Shown in pieces: positions 12,598 to 18,246 of a DNA stretch of 18,246 nucleotides. The notes under the pieces are model-generated. The model made no database searches, was not told the DNA's origin, and was given only the letters and a program-made list of their open reading frames with translations. Position 1 is the first letter of the stretch. The number at the start of each line of letters is the position of its first letter. A program made the translations under genes and the position numbers. This stretch comes from JAJXWB01 sp047605445 (GTDB lineage Bacteria > Pseudomonadota > Alphaproteobacteria > Rhizobiales > Beijerinckiaceae): assembly GCA_047605445.1 (NCBI GenBank), contig JASGFP010000088.1, positions 1-18,246 on the forward strand, read 5' to 3'.

Positions 12598-13842
12598 ATG
12601 GCCGATTCCGCAGAAGGATCGCCGCAGGAGAAGCGCCGCTTCCGCAACGCCGTCATCGGCGTGGGCGTCGCGCAGCTCTATGCCTGGGGCGTGATCTACT
12701 ATCCCTTTTCCGTCACGGGAAAGAGCATCGCGGCCGACGTCGGCCTCTCCACCGAGGCGGCTTTTGCCGGCTATTCCGGCATGCTGCTGGTGAGCGCAAT
12801 TTTCGCGCCGTGGGTGGGCCGCGCGATCGACCGGCGCGGCGGGCGGCCGACGCTGGCGTTCGGCTCGATCTTTGCCGCCGGCGCGCTCGTGGTCGCGGCC
12901 GGCGCCACGGGCCCGGCGACCTTCTATGCGAGCTGCATTCTACTCGGCGTCGCCTCCGCGCTGACGCTCTATGACGCCGGTTTCGCCGGCCTCGTGCAGG
13001 TCGCGGGCGGCCAGGGGCGGCGCGCGATCACCTATGTCACATTTCTCGGCGGCTTCGCCTCGACCGTCTTCTGGCCGATCACGGCATTCCTCGCCGAACG
13101 CTGGGGCTGGCGGGCGACCTATCTGGCGTTCGCCGCCGGCATGATCGCGCTGTGCCTGCCGATCTATCTCGCTACGCTGCGCGGCGCGGCGGACCAGCAC
13201 GCGACGCTCGCAGCCGAACCGCATCCCAACGACGAAACGCCGCTCGAGGGCGCGCCGCGCCGGCGCGCCTTCGTCGCTTTCGCCACGGCCATCGCCGCGC
13301 ATCAATTCGTTATCGCCGGCCTGCTGATTCACATGATCGGCGCGATGCGCGAAGCGGGCCTCAGCAACGAACAGGCGATCCTCGTCGGCATGGCGTTCGG
13401 GCCGGGGCAGGTGCTGGCGCGGTTCGCCGAGATGGTCTGGGGCGCCCGCTTCCCAGCCATAGCCGGCGGGCGCATGTCCGTCCTGTTGCTGCCGCCCGCC
13501 CTGCTCTTCCTGCTGTCGGGCTCGATGAGCGTGGCGCTGGCCTTGTGTTTCTCGGCGGCGCTCGGCATGTCGAACGGGCTGATGACCATCGCGCGCGGCA
13601 CGGTCGCGCTCGCGCTATTCGGCCGCAAGGGATATGGCGCCATCATCGGCGACCTCGCGCTCGCCAGCCTGTTTTCGCGAGCAGCGGGCCCGCTGGCGCT
13701 GGCCTGGGCGCTCGAGCAGCTTGGCCTGCGCGTGTCTGCGCTTTTCTGCATAGCCTCCGCCCTGCTGGGCGTTCTCGCAATGGAAATCGTCGCGCGCATC
13801 GCCGCGTCGCAAAGGCAAGAGCAGCGCGCAAAAATCGCCTGA
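12598..13842 (+). CDS. Major facilitator superfamily transporter
   Basis: This 414-residue, 12-helix inner-membrane carrier has the MFS motif A between helices 2 and 3 (GRAIDRRGGRP, 74-84). A polar central loop at about 200-225 separates two six-helix halves. Opening helices include GVGVAQLYAWGVIYYPFSVTG (21-41), similar to monocarboxylate or oxalate/formate-type MFS members. The substrate is not predictable. I chose the ATG at 12598, which has AGGA about six bases upstream; a GTG at 12583 is in frame but adds only five residues. It is transcribed after the rplI terminator, so its promoter should lie in 12480-12597. No functional link to ribosomal proteins or dnaB is evident. Confidence 0.9.
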   Translation: MADSAEGSPQEKRRFRNAVIGVGVAQLYAWGVIYYPFSVTGKSIAADVGLSTEAAFAGYSGMLLVSAIFAPWVGRAIDRRGGRPTLAFGSIFAAGALVVAAGATGPATFYASCILLGVASALTLYDAGFAGLVQVAGGQGRRAITYVTFLGGFASTVFWPITAFLAERWGWRATYLAFAAGMIALCLPIYLATLRGAADQHATLAAEPHPNDETPLEGAPRRRAFVAFATAIAAHQFVIAGLLIHMIGAMREAGLSNEQAILVGMAFGPGQVLARFAEMVWGARFPAIAGGRMSVLLLPPALLFLLSGSMSVALALCFSAALGMSNGLMTIARGTVALALFGRKGYGAIIGDLALASLFSRAAGPLALAWALEQLGLRVSALFCIASALLGVLAMEIVARIAASQRQEQRAKIA

Positions 13843-13980
13843 TTTATTTTCGAGTTTGTGGACAGCGGGAGAATCGGAAATCCTCCGCTGACGCGCGTTG
13901 CGCGAGGTGGCACAAAGGCGCCCGACCGCCGCGTTTCGCGCGTCCCATCAAACCCGATCGCCCAGAAAGACCAGCCAGCC

Positions 13981-15483
13981 GTGGCCGCTATCGAGCAATT
14001 GTCCGACCGTCGCCTCGTCGTCGCCCAGCCCGAAGGAGGCTTGCGCGCGCCGCCGCACAATATCGAGGCGGAACAGGCCCTGCTCGGCGCGATCCTCGTC
14101 AACAACGACGCCTTCGACCGCGTATCCGACTTTCTCAAGCCCGAACATTTCTCGGAGGAGTTGCACCGGCGGGTCTACGAGGTGCTGAGCCAGCTCATTC
14201 GCGCGGGCAAGGTCGCGACCGTCGTCACGCTCAAGACCTATCTCGCCGACGCCGACCTCGGCGGCCTCACCGTCAGCCAGTACCTCGCGCGTCTGGCGGC
14301 GGAAGCGACCACGATCATCAACGCGGAGGATTACGGCCGCACGATCCACGATCTCTCGGTGCGGCGCGACCTCATCGTCATCGGCGGCGACATCGTCAAC
14401 ACGGCCTATGACGCGCCAATCGATTCCGCGCCGCGCCAGCAGATCGAGGAAGCCGAGCGAAAACTCTATTCCATCGCCGAGACCGGCCGCTACGACGGCG
14501 GCTTCCAGTCGTTTGGCTCGGCCATCACCACCGCGCTCGACATGGCGGCTGCCGCCTACCAGCGCGACGGGCACCTGTCGGGGCTGGCCACCGGGCTCTC
14601 GGACCTCGATCACAAGATGGGCGGCCTGCAGGCGTCCGACCTTATCGTGCTCGCCGGGCGCCCCGGCATGGGCAAGACGGCGCTCGCGACCAACATCGCC
14701 TTCAACGTCGCCAAGGCCTATCGCGCCGAGGTCCAGCCGGACGGGCACAACAAGACGATCGACGGCGGCGTCGTCGGCTTCTTCTCGCTGGAAATGTCCG
14801 CCGAACAGCTCGCCACCCGCATCATCGCCGAACAGTCGGGCGTGCCCTCCTACAAGATCAGGCGCGGCTCGATCACCGAAGATGATTTCCGCGCCCTGTC
14901 GGAAGCCGCACACGACATGCAGCGCGCGCCGCTGTTCATCGACCAGACCGGCGGCATTTCCATCGCGCAGCTCACGGCGCGCGCCCGTCGCCTCAAGCGG
15001 CAGCGCGGGCTCGACCTGCTGATCGTCGACTATATCCAGCTCTTGTCGGGCTCGAAGTCGCGCGGCGACAATCGCGTGCAGGAAGTCACGGAAATCACGA
15101 CCGGCCTGAAGGCTTTGGCCAAGGAACTGGCGGTGCCGATCATCGCGCTCTCGCAGCTCTCGCGTCAGGTCGAATCCCGCGACGACAAGCGGCCGCAGCT
15201 CTCCGACCTCCGCGAATCCGGTTCGATCGAGCAGGACGCCGACGTGGTGATGTTCGTCTATCGCGAGGAATATTACCTGAAGAACAAGGAGCCGCGCGAA
15301 GGCACGCCGGAACATGCGACCTGGATGAGCGAGATGGAGCGCGCGCACGGCCGCGCCGAATGCATCATCGGCAAGCAGCGCCACGGCCCCACGGGCACGG
15401 TGGCGCTCGCTTTCGAGGACGAAGTGACGCGTTTCTCGAATCTGGTCGAGAGCGACCATATGCCCGTGCCGATGTACGAATAG
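13981..15483 (+). CDS. dnaB: Replicative DNA helicase DnaB
   Basis: DnaB is the hexameric 5'-3' helicase that opens the replication fork. The N-terminal domain begins with APPHNIEAEQALLGAILVNNDAFDRV (23-48). The RecA-like ATPase domain has Walker A GRPGMGKTALA (Lys232), FFSLEMSAEQLATR (268-280), Walker B LLIVDYIQLLSGSKSR (Asp350) and QLSRQVESR followed by LRESGSIEQDADVVMF. No intein or insertion interrupts it. I chose the GTG at 13981 (500 residues) since that is the usual alphaproteobacterial length and conservation starts soon after. An in-frame GTG at 13858 would give 541 residues with a proline-rich extra N-terminus. Neither has a convincing ribosome-binding site. alr follows after 27 bp. 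Confidence 0.95.
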   Translation: MAAIEQLSDRRLVVAQPEGGLRAPPHNIEAEQALLGAILVNNDAFDRVSDFLKPEHFSEELHRRVYEVLSQLIRAGKVATVVTLKTYLADADLGGLTVSQYLARLAAEATTIINAEDYGRTIHDLSVRRDLIVIGGDIVNTAYDAPIDSAPRQQIEEAERKLYSIAETGRYDGGFQSFGSAITTALDMAAAAYQRDGHLSGLATGLSDLDHKMGGLQASDLIVLAGRPGMGKTALATNIAFNVAKAYRAEVQPDGHNKTIDGGVVGFFSLEMSAEQLATRIIAEQSGVPSYKIRRGSITEDDFRALSEAAHDMQRAPLFIDQTGGISIAQLTARARRLKRQRGLDLLIVDYIQLLSGSKSRGDNRVQEVTEITTGLKALAKELAVPIIALSQLSRQVESRDDKRPQLSDLRESGSIEQDADVVMFVYREEYYLKNKEPREGTPEHATWMSEMERAHGRAECIIGKQRHGPTGTVALAFEDEVTRFSNLVESDHMPVPMYE

Positions 15484-15510
15484 GCGCGCCGTCGCGCTAG
15501 AACGAGACTG

Positions 15511-16578
15511 ATGACCGCCACGCTCACGATCGACCTCGCCGCCCTGCGCGCCAATTGGCGGAAGCTCGCGGACATGGTCGCGCCGGCCGGATGCGCTGCG
15601 GTCGTGAAAGCCGACGGCTATGGCTGCGGACTGGAGCCGGTCGTCGGCGCGCTACTGGCCGAGGGATGCGGGACGTTTTTTGTGGCGCGCCTGTCAGAGG
15701 GCCTTCGCGCCCGCGCAGTCGCCGGGAATGCTGCAATCTATGTGCTCGACGGCCTGACGCCGGGCGCCGCCGCCGAAATGCGGCAGGCGAACCTGCGCCC
15801 GGCGCTCGGCTCGCTGCCCGAAATCCGAGAATGGGCGGCGGCAGGCGGCGGACCGGCGGCGCTGCATTTCGACACCGGCATGAACCGGCTGGGGCTGTCG
15901 ATCGACGAGGCCGGGGCTGCGCTTTCGGCGCTGGGACGGGCGCCCGATCTCGTCATGAGTCATTTCGCCTCGTCCGAGGACGTCGCCTCACCCGACAATC
16001 CAGAGCAGATAGCGCGCTTCGCACAGCTTCGTTCAATGGTTCCGGATGTTCAAGCATCTCTCTGTAATTCATCCGGTATTTTTCTTTCATCTCACCCGTG
16101 GCATAACCTCGCGCGGCCGGGCTACGCGCTCTACGGCGGCAATCCGACGCCGGATCGCGCGAACCCGATGCGCCCGGTCGTCACGCTCGAAGCGCCGATC
16201 CTGCAGACGCGTCGCGTCGAGGCCGGGGCCCATGTCGGTTACAACGGGCAATGGACGGCCAAGCGCCCGACCCTGCTCGCTGTCATCCCGGTCGGCTACG
16301 CCGACGGCATACCGCGCAGCGCCATGGGGGTGGACGGCAAGTGCGGACCGGATGTGACGATTGGGGGCGTGCGCTGCCCCATCGCGGGCCGGGTGTCGAT
16401 GGATCTGATCTGCATCGACGCGACCGACGCCCCCGCCGGCGCGGTCGAACGCGGCGCGCCAGTCGAACTACTGGGTTCGACCATCGGGATCGACGAATTC
16501 GGCGCGCGTGCGGGAACAATCGGCTACGAAATCCTCACCAGCCTCGGGCGCCGCTACACGCGCGTCTATCGCGGCTGA
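15511..16578 (+). CDS. alr: Alanine racemase
   Basis: This 355-residue PLP enzyme makes D-alanine for peptidoglycan. It shows the PLP-lysine motif AVVKADGYGCG (Lys33), the HFDTGMNRLGLS strand (119-130), MSHFASSEDVAS (149-160), SSGIFLS and RPGYALYGG (202-210), and the catalytic Tyr in VGYNGQWTA (about 244) before IPVGYADGIPR. Alr commonly follows dnaB in Rhizobiales, which supports the call over other PLP racemases. Residues about 172-196 are encoded by an AT-rich, atypically coded stretch (see findings), though the protein remains family-like there. The ATG at 15511 has a poor ribosome-binding site, and the gene is probably cotranscribed with dnaB. Confidence 0.95.
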   Translation: MTATLTIDLAALRANWRKLADMVAPAGCAAVVKADGYGCGLEPVVGALLAEGCGTFFVARLSEGLRARAVAGNAAIYVLDGLTPGAAAEMRQANLRPALGSLPEIREWAAAGGGPAALHFDTGMNRLGLSIDEAGAALSALGRAPDLVMSHFASSEDVASPDNPEQIARFAQLRSMVPDVQASLCNSSGIFLSSHPWHNLARPGYALYGGNPTPDRANPMRPVVTLEAPILQTRRVEAGAHVGYNGQWTAKRPTLLAVIPVGYADGIPRSAMGVDGKCGPDVTIGGVRCPIAGRVSMDLICIDATDAPAGAVERGAPVELLGSTIGIDEFGARAGTIGYEILTSLGRRYTRVYRG

Positions 16579-16699
16579 AGCACGGGTTCCGCCGCGCTCT
16601 TGTCATGAATCGGCGAACATGGTCCGGTCCATGCAGGAACAGCCTGTCGCTGCTCCGAGGGCGCGTCGTCACAACTCGAACGTGCGAGAACGGGATTTC

Positions 16700-17593
16700 A
16701 TGAGCGCGCTTTTCATCGGACACACCTATATCGACGTGACCATGGCGACCGACGCCATGCCCGTCGGCGACGACAAGGCGGTGGCGCGCGACTACGCCGT
16801 CTCCTTCGGCGGCAACGCAGTGTCCGCCGCCTTCGCCTGTGCACGGCTCATCGGCAAGGCCGACCTGATCGCGCCTGTCGCCGACGACTGGCTCGGCCAT
16901 ATGTTCACGCATATGGCGGCGACCTACCGGGTGCGCCTGCACCCTCGCAAGGTGAAGCGCTCGTCGCTGTCCTTCATCCTGCCGAAAGAGGGCAAGCGCG
17001 CCATCCTGCGCGCCCGCGACGACACCTACCTCGAGGATTTTCCGCGGCTCGACCTGTCGACGGTGCGGGCGCTGCATCTGGACGGCCACATGGCCGACGC
17101 CGCGCTGCATTATGCGAAGCTTGCGCGCGAAAAGGGCGTGCTGACCTCGCTGGACGGCGGCGGCCTGCGCGCCAACACCGAGGAATTGCTCGGCTATATC
17201 GACGTCGCGGTGGTCGCCGAGCGCCTGTGTGAGCAGATGAACCTGTCGGAAGAAGGCATGCTCGACTATCTGAAGTCGCGGGGATGCAAGATCGGCGGCG
17301 TCACCAGCGGCGAGAAGGGCATGCTCTGGTACGACGAGACCGGCCTCGTGCAGCGCATGAAATCCCTGCCCGTGCCGAAGGAAAAGGTGATCGACACCTC
17401 CGGCGCAGGCGACATTTTCCACGGCGCCTATATCGCCGCCTATGTCGAACGGCCCGAGGCGCCCTGGGCCGATCATTTCCGTTTCGCGCGCTGCGCCTCC
17501 GCGCACAAGATCCAGCATCTGGGCAACGAGGCCGGCCTGCCGACGCAGGCCGACATCGAAAAGATGCAATCGGACTATCCGCTGGCCGGATGA
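16700..17593 (+). CDS. PfkB/ribokinase-family sugar or nucleoside kinase
   Basis: This 297-residue kinase phosphorylates a sugar or nucleoside at the expense of ATP. PfkB signature 1 is near the N-terminus (YAVSFGGNAVSAAFACARLIG, residues 32-52, with GGN at 37-39). Signature 2, IDTSGAGDIFHGAYIAAY, lies at 231-248, with the catalytic base Asp238 in GAGD. The start MSALFIGHTYIDVTM is a typical first strand, so the ATG at 16700 is preferred over upstream frame extensions. The substrate cannot be assigned; ribokinase-, ketohexokinase- or adenosine kinase-like activity are all possible. It lies 121 bp after alr and overlaps the next gene by 4 bp (ATGA), showing translational coupling to a secreted protein. 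Confidence 0.92.
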   Translation: MSALFIGHTYIDVTMATDAMPVGDDKAVARDYAVSFGGNAVSAAFACARLIGKADLIAPVADDWLGHMFTHMAATYRVRLHPRKVKRSSLSFILPKEGKRAILRARDDTYLEDFPRLDLSTVRALHLDGHMADAALHYAKLAREKGVLTSLDGGGLRANTEELLGYIDVAVVAERLCEQMNLSEEGMLDYLKSRGCKIGGVTSGEKGMLWYDETGLVQRMKSLPVPKEKVIDTSGAGDIFHGAYIAAYVERPEAPWADHFRFARCASAHKIQHLGNEAGLPTQADIEKMQSDYPLAG

Positions 17594-18246
17594 GACATTT
17601 TCGGGGGCGGCGCTTGGCGCGGGTTCATCTGTTTGTCGCCGCGGCGCTCGCCGCCATCTGCACGGCTGCTGCGGCGCGGGCCGACGATTTCAAGCTCGAC
17701 GACGTGACGGTCCCGGCGTCGCTGGGCGCCTACAAGGCGAAGACGATCGAGGTTTCCGGCTCGCCGCTGACCAAAGACGCGGCGCAGAAACTGCTGTCGT
17801 CCGCCGCGCCCGGCGCGGGCGAGGACAAGTTCGCCCAGCTCGACGCCGAACGCATTTTCATCCCGGAGCTGACGGCGGAGTCGAAAGCCGGCGACTACGA
17901 GCAGACGGCCGTCTATCGCGACGTCGTGCTTGTGAAGGTCGCCAATGGCGTCGCCGAGACCATCGACGTCGCCGGACTCGAACTGACCGCGCGGCGCCCG
18001 GGCGTGGTCAATCGCGGCAAGTTCGGCGCGGTTCATGGCGAAGGCGTCGATTTTCCCGCGCTGCTGCGCGTCGCCAATGCCGCGCGCAAGAGCGCCGACG
18101 AACCGAAGAGGATCACGACGCGCAAGATTGCGATCGGCGCCGGCGAAATCGAGGTCGATGGCGGCGGCAAGCTGTCCATCGGCGCGATCGAGGGAACCGA
18201 CTTCGGCGGCCGTCCTCTCGCAGCCCCGCTCGCGAGCCTCGCCGAG
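17590..18246 (+). CDS. Secreted protein of unknown function, cut by window edge
   Basis: An open frame runs from the ATG at 17590 to the last base without a stop, giving 219 residues of a partial protein. I do not recognise the family. The start overlaps the kinase stop by 4 bp (ATGA), so it is translationally coupled. The N-terminus is a clear signal peptide: basic start (RHFRGRRLARVH), hydrophobic core (LFVAAALAAICTAAAA) and likely cleavage after AARA at about residue 31. The mature part repeats motifs such as FKLDDVTVPASLGAYKAKTIEVSG and a second similar strand-rich stretch (ITTRKIAIGAGEIEVDGGGKLSIGAIEGTDF), suggesting a beta-sheet periplasmic protein. No enzyme motif is seen. High Ala/Asp content and the reading in frame with the GC pattern of its neighbours support a real gene. 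Confidence 0.82.
   Translation, partial: MRHFRGRRLARVHLFVAAALAAICTAAAARADDFKLDDVTVPASLGAYKAKTIEVSGSPLTKDAAQKLLSSAAPGAGEDKFAQLDAERIFIPELTAESKAGDYEQTAVYRDVVLVKVANGVAETIDVAGLELTARRPGVVNRGKFGAVHGEGVDFPALLRVANAARKSADEPKRITTRKIAIGAGEIEVDGGGKLSIGAIEGTDFGGRPLAAPLASLAE

Noticed and set aside
10830..12656. 608-codon minus-strand open frame across DUF2232 and rplI
   Set aside because: It is antisense to the DUF2232 and rplI genes and passes through the rplI terminator. Its translation is a charged low-complexity protein with no family features.
14641..15090. Intein in dnaB
   Set aside because: DnaB is a common intein host, but the Walker A and Walker B regions are continuous and the gene has normal length.
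13948..15459. 503-codon minus-strand open frame opposite dnaB
   Set aside because: It mirrors the dnaB coding frame and has no independent start signal or family motif.
1..18246. tRNA, rRNA, CRISPR array, insertion sequence or phage genes
   Set aside because: No cloverleaf-like, rRNA-like or regularly spaced repeat array was recognised, and no transposase, integrase or phage protein was found among the supported genes.

Overview
This is a high-GC chromosomal segment with the gene order of an alphaproteobacterium, probably from the Rhizobiales (Hyphomicrobiales). Two conserved housekeeping blocks support this: fabD-fabG-acpP-fabF-mltG on the minus strand, and rpsF-rpsR-DUF2232-rplI, MFS, dnaB, alr on the plus strand. 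The nitrogen-fixation accessory genes between them suggest a diazotroph. A Methylocystaceae/Beijerinckiaceae-like or Bradyrhizobium-like host is possible, but that is inference.

Layout. (1) Positions 1-4799, minus strand: a fatty-acid synthesis operon reading fabD, fabG, acpP, fabF, then mltG, which runs off the left edge. (2) 4995-6374, plus strand: a small cupin, a YkgJ-like Cys-rich protein and a NUDIX hydrolase. (3) 6371-8443: a compact islet of five nitrogenase-linked genes. These are nifZ-like and IscA/HesB-like (minus), an ArsC-fold 'nitrogenase-associated' protein (plus), a thioredoxin-fold [2Fe-2S] ferredoxin (minus) and a TPR protein (plus). The two divergent gaps carry sigma-54 type -24/-12 elements, and one holds a perfect palindrome containing TGT-N10-ACA, the NifA upstream activator pattern. 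(4) 8453-9616, minus: a TadG-like protein with a von Willebrand A domain, followed by about 400 bp of repeat-rich non-coding DNA. (5) 10024-12422, plus: rpsF, rpsR, a REPIN-like inverted repeat, a DUF2232 membrane protein and rplI, closed by a strong intrinsic terminator. (6) 12598-16578, plus: an MFS transporter, dnaB and alr. (7) 16700-18246, plus: a PfkB-family sugar or nucleoside kinase overlapping by 4 bp with a secreted protein of unknown function, cut by the right edge.

How the genes work together. The left block makes acyl chains and trims nascent glycan strands. The central islet probably supplies iron-sulfur handling, electron transfer and nitrogenase assembly help under NifA/RpoN control, away from any structural nif genes visible here. 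The right block supplies small-subunit and large-subunit ribosomal proteins, the replicative helicase and D-alanine. The most interesting part is the nif islet with its divergent promoters. The REPIN-like element inside the ribosomal operon and an AT-rich patch inside alr are the next most unusual structures. No tRNA, rRNA, CRISPR array, insertion sequence or phage gene was seen.
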